Positions 17,047 through 25,442 of a DNA stretch of 64,000 bases are shown piece by piece. A program made the position numbers and the translations under genes. Source of the stretch: Bradyrhizobium sp. 190 (GTDB lineage: Bacteria > Pseudomonadota > Alphaproteobacteria > Rhizobiales > Xanthobacteraceae); contig NZ_JADPJL010000012.1 of the NCBI RefSeq assembly GCF_023073415.1, positions 322,501 to 386,500 of the forward strand. Reading direction: 5' to 3'. The notes beneath the pieces were generated by a model, which made no database searches, was not told the DNA's origin, and was given only the letters and a program-made list of their open reading frames with translations. The stretch's first letter is position 1. Each line of letters starts with the position of its first letter.

Positions 17047-17897
17047 GGATTCTCCAGCGCCACAAACTTGAACGCATCGCCGTCGCGCTTGATGTGCCCG
17101 GCGCTGAAGTGCCCGCCGATCACCAGCGTCGGCGTGTCGGCAAAGCGCGAGAACAGCTCGCGGCGACTTACCACGGACTGCTTGGGATCGGAATCCGCAG
17201 TCGACGACCAGTCGAGATGGGCCATCTGGCAGGGATGGTGAGCAACGTCTCCCGTCAGCAGGGCTTCCTCTCCGTCCGACCTGATATGGATGCTCATATG
17301 GCCCGGGCTGTGGCCGGGCGTTGGGATCAAGGTGATTTCGTCCGCAAGCTGGGCATCGCTGGCCACGAACTCGGCCTTTCCGGCCTCCGCAATCGGCTTC
17401 ACGGAATCGCTGAACACCGCGAGCCTGTCCGGCGCATCGCTGTGGTCGCGCCAGTATTCGTATTCGGTCTTGCCGAACACGTAACGAGCATTGGCGAAGG
17501 TCGGCACCCATTTGCCGTCGACAAGTTTCGTGTTCCAGCCGACATGGTCGACATGCAGGTGCGTGCACAGTACGGTGTCGATGCTATCAGGGGGAAAGCC
17601 CGCCGCCGTCAGCCTGTCAAGGAACGGATCTGTTCGGTTGTTCCAGGTCGGCACGTTGCGGCCCTGCTTGTCGTTGCCGAGCCCGGTGTCGACGATGATC
17701 CGGCGCGTGGGCGTCTCGACCAGGAATGAGTGGATCGACATTTTCAGCCGCCCTTCCTCGGTCGCAAAATGCGGGATGAGCCAGGGCAGTTTCTGGATTT
17801 CCTCGTTGGACGCGAGCGGAAGGATGAAACGGGTGCTGCCGACCGTCTCCATTTCGACAGCTCTCGTGATCTTGACCCTGCCCACCTTCCAGCGCAT
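17043..17897 (-). CDS. MBL-fold metallo-hydrolase
   Basis: A 284-residue metallo-beta-lactamase-fold hydrolase with a complete metal site: CTHLHVDHVGWN (about 110-121), IPTPGHSPGHMS, LTGDVAHHP and a final GGHFSAGHI. It is a paralogue of the protein at 14040-14909, with the same VPTF..ARYVF.KTE(Y/F)(E/D)YW block. It ends inside the edge of a chromosomal repeat, whose first bases supply the stop codon. The substrate is unknown, probably an ester or lactone. Confidence 0.92.
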   Translation of the reverse strand: MRWKVGRVKITRAVEMETVGSTRFILPLASNEEIQKLPWLIPHFATEEGRLKMSIHSFLVETPTRRIIVDTGLGNDKQGRNVPTWNNRTDPFLDRLTAAGFPPDSIDTVLCTHLHVDHVGWNTKLVDGKWVPTFANARYVFGKTEYEYWRDHSDAPDRLAVFSDSVKPIAEAGKAEFVASDAQLADEITLIPTPGHSPGHMSIHIRSDGEEALLTGDVAHHPCQMAHLDWSSTADSDPKQSVVSRRELFSRFADTPTLVIGGHFSAGHIKRDGDAFKFVALENP

Positions 17898-18013
17898 CCG
17901 GCGTTTCCTCTCGGCTCTGTTATTCGCTCAAGGATGCGGGTTTCCATGTTCCGGTGCAATGGATCATCTGACGGCGTTCGGCGTTATCGCATAGCCCGTA
18001 TGAGGAACATGCG

Positions 18014-18427
18014 ATGCCAGAACTCATGATTTCGCCTGAGAAAGTCGGCTTCCTGATCGAGAAGGCCCGGCAGTTCGACGTCAAGGAAAGCGCGTCCGAT
18101 CCGGACTCCGGATCCAACGCCACCGATGACGACATGATCGATGTGCTCGAGGACGACGGGCGCGATCCCGTCGCGCGCGAGATCGCCGGCTTCATCGATG
18201 CGCTGAGCGAGGATGAGCAGATAGACCTCGTCGCGCTGATGCGGCTCGGCCGCGGCGACGGAACCATCGAGGAATGGAAGGACTTGCGGCAGCAGGCCGC
18301 GGAAGGACGCAGTGGTCCAACCGCGCGCTATCTGTTGGGCGAGCCGATGCTCGGTGATTTTCTCGCCGATGGTCTCGGCGAGTTCGGCCTCTCCTGGACG
18401 GAGGAACGGACCACGCCGATCCAGTAG
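18014..18427 (+). CDS. DUF3775 domain-containing protein
   Basis: A 137-residue acidic protein matching DUF3775. It has an N-terminal helix (SPEKVGFLIEKARQFDVKE), an acidic linker, then REIAGFIDALSEDEQIDLVALMRLGRG and GEPMLGDFLADGLGEFG, which are the typical family blocks. It is cytoplasmic, with no signal or membrane segment. The family is common in alphaproteobacteria and has no known function. It is alone between two minus-strand operons. Confidence 0.85.
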   Translation: MPELMISPEKVGFLIEKARQFDVKESASDPDSGSNATDDDMIDVLEDDGRDPVAREIAGFIDALSEDEQIDLVALMRLGRGDGTIEEWKDLRQQAAEGRSGPTARYLLGEPMLGDFLADGLGEFGLSWTEERTTPIQ

Positions 18428-18437
18428 CTATCTCTAG

Positions 18438-19427
18438 CTACTTGGCGCAGTCCACGATCACGGTGCCGAGCTTGTCGCCTTTCTCCACCGCGAGATGCGC
18501 CTGCGCAGTGTCCGAGAGCGCGAACTGCGCCGCGACGTTGTGCACGCGCGGACCCGCCGCCAGCCACTTTGAAATGTCCGCCTGCGCCGCCGCCAATAAC
18601 GGCTGTGGCAGCGCGAACAGCACCAGCGCTCGCAGCGCGATGCATTTTTCCATCAACTCGCGCATCGGCACGACGGGCGTGCGGTTGCCGTTGCTGGCGT
18701 AGACCGCGATCGTCGAATTCATGCCCATCAGTTTCAGCGTGGTATCGATATTGCCGCCGAAATCGACATCGACGACGCGGTCGACGCCGCGCTGCCCGGT
18801 GAAGGCCATCGCTTTGGCGACGACATCCTCGCTTTTGTAGTTGATAACGAGGTCCGCGCCGGCAAGCCGCGCCTGCTCGGCCTTAACAGCCGAACTGACG
18901 GTCGCGATCACCTTGGCGCCGCCCCATTTGGCGAGTTGCACGGCATAGTGACCGACGGCGCCCGCGCCGCCGGTGACGAGTACCGTCTGTCCCACGATCG
19001 GGCCATCGCAATAGAGGCAGGTCCACGCGGTCATGCCGGGAATGCCGAGGGTGGCGCCTTCCGCAAACGACAGATTATCCGGCAGCGGCGTCACTAGATG
19101 TTCGGCGAGCGTAATGTATTCAGCCGCTGTGCCGAAGGCGCGACCGTTGCGCTGGCCGTTGAACAGCCAGACGCGCTGGCCGGCCTTGAGCCGCGTGACG
19201 CCGTCGCCGACCTGGTCGATGATTCCAGCACCGTCGCTGTTCGGAATGACGCGCGGATATTCCATCGGCCGGTAGCCGCCGCCGCGGCGGCCGACATCGG
19301 CGGGATTGACGCCGGACGCCTCCAGCCGCACCCGGACTTCGCCCGGCCCGGCCACCGGCGTCGGCATCTCGCCATAGGTCAGCACCTCGGGCGCGGGGCC
19401 CGTTCGCTCGTACCAGACTGCCTTCAT
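18438..19427 (-). CDS. Zinc-independent MDR-family NADPH:quinone reductase
   Basis: A 329-residue medium-chain reductase. It has a GroES-like N-terminal part (VRLEASGVNPADV, PNSDGAGIIDQVGDGV) and a Rossmann NADPH domain (VLVTGGAGAVGHYAVQLAKW at about 148-167). The zinc-binding cysteines of alcohol dehydrogenases are absent, so it is a quinone oxidoreductase or enoyl reductase type. The ATG at 19427 overlaps the stop of the upstream SDR gene (ATGA), which implies coupled synthesis and perhaps consecutive steps on one substrate. Confidence 0.92.
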   Translation of the reverse strand: MKAVWYERTGPAPEVLTYGEMPTPVAGPGEVRVRLEASGVNPADVGRRGGGYRPMEYPRVIPNSDGAGIIDQVGDGVTRLKAGQRVWLFNGQRNGRAFGTAAEYITLAEHLVTPLPDNLSFAEGATLGIPGMTAWTCLYCDGPIVGQTVLVTGGAGAVGHYAVQLAKWGGAKVIATVSSAVKAEQARLAGADLVINYKSEDVVAKAMAFTGQRGVDRVVDVDFGGNIDTTLKLMGMNSTIAVYASNGNRTPVVPMRELMEKCIALRALVLFALPQPLLAAAQADISKWLAAGPRVHNVAAQFALSDTAQAHLAVEKGDKLGTVIVDCAK

Positions 19428-20206
19428 AGCGTGCCCGGGAAGGCGCCGCCGTCGAGCAGGATGTTCTGGCCGGTGATGAATCCGGCCTTGTCGCCGCACA
19501 GGAACGCGCAGGCATAGCCGAACTCGGCCGGGTCGCCAAAGCGGCCAGCCGGATTGAGCTTGGCGCGCTCGGCGAGCACCTGGTCCACCGTGATGCCGCG
19601 CTTCTCCGCTTCCGGCTTGGCTGTTCCAGTCAGGCGATCGGTGACGAACGGGCCCGGCAACAGGCCATTGATGGTGACATTGTTGATCACGGTCTTGCGC
19701 GAAAGGCCGGCGATGAAGCCGGTGAGGCCGGCGCGCGCGCCGTTGGAGAGGCCCAATATGTCGATCGGCGCCTTGACCGCGGCCGAGGTGATGTTGACGA
19801 TGCGGCCGAATTTCCGCGCCATCATGCCGTCCACCGTCGCCTTGATCAGTTCGATCGGCGTCAGCATGTTGGCGTCGATCGCCTTGATCCAGTCGTCGCG
19901 GGTCCAGTTGCGGAAATCGCCGGGCGGCGGACCGCCGGCATTGTTGATCAGGATATCCGGTTCGGGACAGGCCTTCAGCACGGCCTCGCGCCCGGCCGGC
20001 GTGGTGATATCGCCGGCGATCTCGGTGACGGTGACGCCGGGATTGGCTTTGCGAATTTCATCGGCGGTCTTTTTCAGCGCCTCCGCGCCGCGCGCGGTCA
20101 GCGTGACATGCACGCCTGCGTCAGCCAGCGCCATGGCGCAGGCGCGGCCCAGGCCCTTGCTCGATGCGCAGACGATGGCGCGGCGGCCTTTGATCCCAAG
20201 ATCCAC
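19424..20206 (-). CDS. SDR-family protein with altered active site
   Basis: A 260-residue short-chain dehydrogenase fold. The cofactor motif is CASSKGLG (about 13-20), and NNAG at 88-91 and the Ser of VNITSAA (141) are present. The usual YxxxK is replaced: where Tyr and Lys should stand, the protein has Ser154 and Arg158 (GLSNGARAG). It therefore may not be a normal dehydrogenase, or may use another acid-base group. It is coupled by a four-base overlap to the quinone reductase downstream. A subgroup of FabG-like proteins with LSNGxRAGL is widespread, so this is not a sequencing error. Confidence 0.9.
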   Translation of the reverse strand: MDLGIKGRRAIVCASSKGLGRACAMALADAGVHVTLTARGAEALKKTADEIRKANPGVTVTEIAGDITTPAGREAVLKACPEPDILINNAGGPPPGDFRNWTRDDWIKAIDANMLTPIELIKATVDGMMARKFGRIVNITSAAVKAPIDILGLSNGARAGLTGFIAGLSRKTVINNVTINGLLPGPFVTDRLTGTAKPEAEKRGITVDQVLAERAKLNPAGRFGDPAEFGYACAFLCGDKAGFITGQNILLDGGAFPGTL

Positions 20207-20341
20207 TGTTTCTCTCCCGTTGTGTCACGTGATGTTCTTGTAGTCCGATGCAGGCACTCTAGCCAAGTCGCGTGCCGCTGACGAGGTCCGCCGATAACGC
20301 ATAATACGATCCCGGAAATCGTCTCTCTCGTTGCGAGAAAC

Positions 20342-20433
20342 GTAGGGTGGGCAAAGGCGCGCCAGCGCCGTGCCCACCATCCATCCATTAATTCGATGGG
20401 TTGGTGGGCACGCTTCGCTTTGCCCACCTACGA
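20342..20433. repeat. Chromosomal palindromic repeat (GGGTGGGCAAAGGCGC type), copy B
   Basis: The same family as the repeat at 16917-17046: CGTAGGGTGGGCAAAGGCGC, then GTGCCCACCAT and TGGTGGGCACGC, ending TTTGCCCACCTACGA. It occupies the gap between the GMC oxidoreductase and the SDR gene. Confidence 0.8.
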
Positions 20434-20449
20434 TCGCCGTCGCTCGCCT

Positions 20450-22063
20450 TCAGTGTGCCCGCATCTCCGCTCTTATCATGTCGGCAGCCTTTTCCCCGAT
20501 CATGATGGTCGGTGCGTTGGTGTTGCCGCCGATCAGCGTCGGCATGATGGAGGCGTCGACCACGCGCAATCCTTCGACGCCGTACACTTTCAGCTTCGGG
20601 TCGACCACGGCGAGGGGATCGTTCACACCCATCATGCAGGTACCGACCGGGTGATAGACGGTGTCGACGCGGGCGCGCAGGAGGTTGCGGATGTCATCAT
20701 CGGTATGGACGCCTTCCGTGAACATCTCCTTCTTCTGCAACGCGCGCAGTGCCGGCGTCTCCATCAGTCGCCGCGTGGTCTTGAAGCCCGCGACCATGGT
20801 TTCCAGATCGTCCGCCTCGCCGAAAAAGTTCGGATCGATCACGGGCGCGGCCAGCGGATCGGCGCTGCCGAGCGAAACGTCGCCGCGGCTTTTCGGCCGC
20901 AGCAGGCAGACGTGGCAGGTAAAGCCGGTGCCGCGATGGCGCTTGCGGCCGTGGTCATCCGCCAGCGCCATGCCGAAATGGAGCTGGATATCGGGGATGT
21001 CGAGGTCGGGCCGTGTTTTCAGGAAGCCGCCGCATTCCGCGAAATTGGACGTCATCGGTCCGGTGCGTTCGCGGCGATACTGGCGGATGGCCCGGAGCAG
21101 CCGCGGCAGCGCTTTAAGCGAAATGCCGTTGAAATTGGGATTGTCCGACATGTAGCCGAACACGAAATCCGGATGATCCTGCAGGTTCTGTCCGACGCCG
21201 GGCAGATGATGCACGGTGGCGATGCCGTGCTTGCCAAGCGCTACGCTGTCGCCGACACCCGAGAGCATCAGGAGCTGCGGGGTCTGGAACGCACCGGAGG
21301 ACACGATCACCTCGCGCCGGGCGCGGATTTGCTTCAGCTCCTTGCCCTGGCGGTATTCGACGCCGACCGCGCGCTTGCCTTCGAACAGGATGCGGGTGGC
21401 GTGAGCATGCGTCTCGACGCGCAGATTGGCGCGGTTTCCCATATGCGGGTGGATGTAGGCGCGCGCGGCGCTGCAGCGCTCGCCGTTCTTCTGCGTCAAT
21501 TGATAGATGCCGAGGCCCTCATGCTCGTCGGCATTGAAATCCTCGCGCAGGCGAAACTGCGCTTCCTGCGCGGCCTGCAGGAAGATCTGCTGCACCGGAT
21601 TGCCGGTGCGCGACTTGTTGACGGACAGCGGCCCGCCCTTGCCGTGATATTCGCCGTCGAAATCGGCGTTGTTTTCCGCGCGCTTGAAGTAGGGCAGCAC
21701 GTCGGCGAACGACCAGCCGGCATTGCCGAGCGAGGCCCATTGATCGTAATCGGCGCGGTGGCCGCGGATGTAGACCATCGCGTTGATCGCCGATGAGCCG
21801 CCGAGCCCCTTGCCGCGCGGCTGATAGCCGATGCGGCCGTTGAGGCCCTTCTGCGGCACGGTGTTGAAGGCCCAGTTGTTGACGTTGCCGGCGACCATCA
21901 GCACGAGTGCGAACGGCGTCGTGACCACCCAATTGTCGTTCCGGCCGCCGGCGTCCAGCACCGCCACCGAAATGTTTGGATCCTCCGACAGCCGTCCCGC
22001 CACCGTGCAGCCGCCCGAGCCGCCGCCCACCACCACGAAATCGAAGGTATCGGTCACGCTCAT
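20450..22063 (-). CDS. GMC-family FAD oxidoreductase (choline dehydrogenase-like)
   Basis: A 537-residue flavoenzyme that oxidises an alcohol group. The FAD dinucleotide motif is VVVGGGSGGCTVAGRLSE (about 10-27); the GMC signatures are GLGGSSAINAMVYIRG (about 85-100) and SSGAFQTPQLLMLSG (about 255-269). The catalytic His lies in VYHPVGTCMMG, and the last helix in GGNTNAPTIMIGEKAADMI. The protein is full length. It does not neighbour betaine genes, so choline is not implied as substrate. It is the last chromosomal gene before the tRNA that marks the element boundary. Confidence 0.93.
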   Translation of the reverse strand: MSVTDTFDFVVVGGGSGGCTVAGRLSEDPNISVAVLDAGGRNDNWVVTTPFALVLMVAGNVNNWAFNTVPQKGLNGRIGYQPRGKGLGGSSAINAMVYIRGHRADYDQWASLGNAGWSFADVLPYFKRAENNADFDGEYHGKGGPLSVNKSRTGNPVQQIFLQAAQEAQFRLREDFNADEHEGLGIYQLTQKNGERCSAARAYIHPHMGNRANLRVETHAHATRILFEGKRAVGVEYRQGKELKQIRARREVIVSSGAFQTPQLLMLSGVGDSVALGKHGIATVHHLPGVGQNLQDHPDFVFGYMSDNPNFNGISLKALPRLLRAIRQYRRERTGPMTSNFAECGGFLKTRPDLDIPDIQLHFGMALADDHGRKRHRGTGFTCHVCLLRPKSRGDVSLGSADPLAAPVIDPNFFGEADDLETMVAGFKTTRRLMETPALRALQKKEMFTEGVHTDDDIRNLLRARVDTVYHPVGTCMMGVNDPLAVVDPKLKVYGVEGLRVVDASIMPTLIGGNTNAPTIMIGEKAADMIRAEMRAH

Positions 22064-22383
22064 TCCCCCCCGGATTTTTTGTTCGAGCGACTGCCTGGCC
22101 GCCCTTTGGGCGCAAAACTCCGCTTTTGCGGTCTTTCTGGCAAGTGCGGTTCCAAGGCGCGGTTTTGGGGCCGCAACCGCCCGTTTTTACTGTCATAAAA
22201 ACCGTAAAAGCGGGTCCTTGCCCCTTTCCAAAGCAGGGCGACGTTGATACATACCCCTCGCACCCGATGGCTTTGCCCGGGTTGCCTTCTCAGGAAGCCT
22301 CCGGACGGGATCGAGCGGCGCCGAACACGCGTTGGCCGGTTCACTTCCGGTCCGGTTTTTTCGAAGGCGGTGCAACGGTTTAA
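22064..22383. other. Intergenic region upstream of GMC gene and tRNA
   Basis: No gene is supported. It contains several short GC-rich repeats of the kind CCGC-N4-GCGG followed by T runs, and must include the promoters of the GMC gene (minus strand) and of the tRNA (plus strand). Confidence 0.4.
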
Positions 22384-22460
<77 letters not shown>

Positions 22461-22590
22461 AATTTACGATGTAATACAAAGGGTTAGGCGAAAGCCTAAC
22501 CCTTTAATTTTGCGTAAATGGCCTAGCACACGGCTAGCACAAAATTCGACTTTTTGGTTCCCTGCGCTAAAATGCACGTGGAGGTGCATG

Positions 22591-23859
22591 ATGATGGCCA
22601 GGCACGAGCTTCTAGGTGGTTTGATCCAGGTATACCGGCGAAACGGCCGATATTGGCACTGTTCGGCCTCCATCGACGGCCGCCAACACCGCTGCACCAC
22701 CGGGGAGGAGGAACTCTCCCTCGCCAAGCAATTTGCGGAAGATTGGTTTATCGGTCTTCGCGGGAAGGCGCGGGCTGGGCTGCTCGTGAATGAGAAGACC
22801 TTCCGCCAGGCCGCCGACCAGTTCCTGAAAGAATACGAGGTCATCACCGAGGGCCACCGCAGCAAGCGCTGGGTGGAGGGTTACGAGATCAGGCTGCGCC
22901 TCCACCTGTTGCCGTTCTTCGGCAACATGGGCTTATCGACCATCACGCCGGGCAGGGTGCAGGAATATCGTGTGCACCGGATTGCCACGTCAACGACGGG
23001 CAAGGCGCCCGCGCGCAGCACCATCCACGATGAAATTGTGACCCTGCGGCAGGTGATGAAGACTGCCATTCGGCACGAATGGCTCGCGCACCTGCCGGAC
23101 TTCTCACCACCGTATAAGACCTCGGGCAAGGTGGTGCACAGGCCGTGGTTCAGTCCCGAGGAATACAAGAAGCTCTATGAAACCACGCGGGCGCACGCGA
23201 AAGCCAGCGAGATTCATCACCGTTGGAGTGCCGAGCAGCTGCATGATTACGTCCTGTTCCTGGCAAATACGGGGTTGCGGCCGGATGAGGCCAAGAACCT
23301 CCAGCACCGTGATGTGACCATTGTCGTGGATGAGCACAGCGGCGACCGCATCCTAGAGATCGAGGTGCGCGGCAAGCGGGGCGTCGGCTACTGCAAGAGC
23401 ATGCCGAGCGCGGTAAGGCCATATGAGCGACTGTTGGCCCGTCCCAAGTACACCAAGCAGGGCAGGGCGAGGCAGAGGGCGAAGATGCCACCGTCAACAG
23501 TGCCGCCCCAGTTACCGCAGCCGACCGAGCATGTGTTTCCGGGCAACCACATCAAGATGTTCAATGCGCTTCTTGATCGAGGGGAATTGAAACTTGATCG
23601 CGATGGCAACCGGCGGACGGCCTACAGCCTGCGGCATACCTACATCTGCATGCGCTTGATGGAAGGTGCTGATATTTATCAGATTGCGAAGAACTGCCGG
23701 ACCTCGGTGGAAATGATCGAGAAGTTCTATGCGGCGCACATCAAGAACAGGCTCGATGCTTCCGCCATCAATGTGCGTCGGGCCAAACCTACTCCTCGCA
23801 AGCAGTTAAGTGAGGTGTACCAGGCGCCGGTTGATCCCGAAGCGCAGGATTTCGTCTGA
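22591..23859 (+). CDS. Tyrosine recombinase (site-specific integrase)
   Basis: A 422-residue phage/ICE-type integrase that inserts and excises the element at the adjacent tRNA-fMet. It has an N-terminal arm-type domain (about 5-60), a core-binding SAM-like domain (about 65-165), and a catalytic domain. In the last, the first Arg is in ANTGLRPDEAKN, box II is YSLRHTYICMRL and the nucleophile Tyr is in MIEKFYAAH. The His of HxxR is a Tyr, a substitution seen in this integrase group. GGAGG at 22580-22584 points to the ATG at 22591 or 22594; an open frame starts further upstream at 22510 without a ribosome site. Confidence 0.93.
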   Translation: MMARHELLGGLIQVYRRNGRYWHCSASIDGRQHRCTTGEEELSLAKQFAEDWFIGLRGKARAGLLVNEKTFRQAADQFLKEYEVITEGHRSKRWVEGYEIRLRLHLLPFFGNMGLSTITPGRVQEYRVHRIATSTTGKAPARSTIHDEIVTLRQVMKTAIRHEWLAHLPDFSPPYKTSGKVVHRPWFSPEEYKKLYETTRAHAKASEIHHRWSAEQLHDYVLFLANTGLRPDEAKNLQHRDVTIVVDEHSGDRILEIEVRGKRGVGYCKSMPSAVRPYERLLARPKYTKQGRARQRAKMPPSTVPPQLPQPTEHVFPGNHIKMFNALLDRGELKLDRDGNRRTAYSLRHTYICMRLMEGADIYQIAKNCRTSVEMIEKFYAAHIKNRLDASAINVRRAKPTPRKQLSEVYQAPVDPEAQDFV

Positions 23860-23910
23860 TTCAACATAAGGCTTGCCGAAATCGCTGATGGAGGCTCACC
23901 TTTTCTTGAA

Positions 23911-23932
23911 GGGCCGAGGGGCCCGCTCTTTC
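23911..23932 (+). terminator. Weak hairpin terminator after the integrase
   Basis: GGGCC-GAGG-GGCCC followed by GCTCTTTCTT, about 50 bases after the integrase stop. The stem is short and the T run interrupted. Confidence 0.4.
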
Positions 23933-24062
23933 TTACGAACCGGGAGCGGTTCGCCTTTGAACTGCTTGGCAGGGCAACTACGGGGATAAACTCGAAAAAT
24001 CTGTTATCTTGGATAAACCTGTGATTGAATCGCGGGATAATTTGATGATTGCGGGGGGAACA

Positions 24063-25442
24063 ATGGTTTCAAACAATGAATCTGTCAGGACGCAGGCTAT
24101 AGCTTCTGCGCTGGCGAGTGCGGAGCAGAACCCCGATGCTGAACGGATTCAGCTTCCATGGCGCGGATCTAATGTCAAAGCGACCGTCGTAAATATCCCC
24201 GTTGATGGAGTAGTGTTGAATCCTCGAAGCCACCGAATTCGAGCGCAACTTGAGTCCAGCCTGGACGCCGACCTCGTCAAGAGCGCACCGTTTGAACCTA
24301 GGGCCCAAGAAGTCATCACCGAGATTTTGCGACTCACTGACAAGTTTGATGATTTGAAGGCCAATCTCAGGGACGTTGGACAAACAGACCCTGGCGTAGT
24401 TACGCATGCGGGTCTGCTGGTCAATGCAAACACCCGATGCGTAGCGCTTCGAGACATAAATGCTGGGCATATTCGCGTAGCCGTCTTGCCTTCAGATGCG
24501 AGTGACGAGGACATTGACCGTTTGGAATTGAACCTCCAAATGGTGCGCGACTTTCGTCGCGAATATACGTTCACGAATGAACTCCTCTTCATCGAAGAGT
24601 TGGTGACCAAGTACAGATACAATTCCCTCGAAATCGCAATTGAGATGAATTGGGTATCGCGGTCGGACGGCGCGGCGACCCGGCGAGCTGAAGAAGGAGT
24701 TCAAGCCCGACTTAGAATGCTAGCGCTGGTGCGAGAGCTTCAGGCGCTCAGCGGAAATCGTTTGCGTCTCGTGAATTTCGACGCGGCTCGCCAGGCCATC
24801 AACGAGCTCGATGAGGAGTGCGAAGCTATCAAGCATCAAGACCCAGAGGGAGCTCGCCAAATTCGCGATATGCGTCTGGCGGGCTTATTGTCTGGCGCTG
24901 GTTATCGTGACCTTCGAGAAATTGACGAAGATTTTTTGGAAGAGTACCTGATCCCTGCTTTGGAGGAGCAGTCCCTCTTTCAAGGCAACGTGGAAAATAT
25001 CGTTCGGCCTCTTCCACCGAGGAACACGCAAAATTTAACGGGCTTGGACGTGTTGCAAGGCGATCAGGCTGAGACATCCGCCGGGACGCAAACTGCTGAA
25101 ACCTTACTGACCCTGCTGGCAGAGTCGGTCGGTCGCGATGTGGTGCTTGTACCTGGAACCGCAGATGCAACGATTGAAATCAACAGAGCCAGCTTCGTCG
25201 AGGAATTGAAGCAAGCAGTTGAAGCTGCTGCCGAAGATGCTCGTCTCAACAGGCAGCAAGGCAACTTGGTTGATCGGCCACGATCGTTTGTCCGAAAGGC
25301 CAGCAAGCAAATACGAAATGCCATCGAAGCTTACCAGCAGGCTCGCGACAATCCGCAGTTCGATGCTGATAAGTTCCTAGCTGCTGTAGCTGAACACTCG
25401 GCCGCCCATGAAGCACTCCAAAACTTGATTGGTCGCGAGTGA
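24063..25442 (+). CDS. ParB-like protein of a three-gene DNA-modification/defence operon
   Basis: A 459-residue protein. About residues 40-160 look like a diverged ParB/sulfiredoxin-fold domain: VDGVVLNPRSHRIRAQL, LRDVGQTDPGVVTHAG, and VNANTRCVALRD in the place of the canonical G-x-x-R-x-x-A signature. A ParB-type helix-turn-helix may follow (about 170-260, RREYTFTNELLFIEEL...SLEIAIEMNWVS), then helical, coiled C-terminal segments. ParB-fold proteins bind or cut DNA with nucleotide help, so it may be the target-recognition part. The ATG at 24063 has a GGGGGGAA site; in-frame starts 6 and 18 codons earlier exist. Its stop overlaps the next start by four bases. Base composition is visibly more A+T-rich than the chromosome. 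Confidence 0.75.
   Translation: MVSNNESVRTQAIASALASAEQNPDAERIQLPWRGSNVKATVVNIPVDGVVLNPRSHRIRAQLESSLDADLVKSAPFEPRAQEVITEILRLTDKFDDLKANLRDVGQTDPGVVTHAGLLVNANTRCVALRDINAGHIRVAVLPSDASDEDIDRLELNLQMVRDFRREYTFTNELLFIEELVTKYRYNSLEIAIEMNWVSRSDGAATRRAEEGVQARLRMLALVRELQALSGNRLRLVNFDAARQAINELDEECEAIKHQDPEGARQIRDMRLAGLLSGAGYRDLREIDEDFLEEYLIPALEEQSLFQGNVENIVRPLPPRNTQNLTGLDVLQGDQAETSAGTQTAETLLTLLAESVGRDVVLVPGTADATIEINRASFVEELKQAVEAAAEDARLNRQQGNLVDRPRSFVRKASKQIRNAIEAYQQARDNPQFDADKFLAAVAEHSAAHEALQNLIGRE

Noticed and set aside
20396-21796. A 466-codon plus-strand open frame
   Set aside because: It is antisense to the well-supported GMC oxidoreductase and its translation is rich in Arg, His and Ala with no domain.
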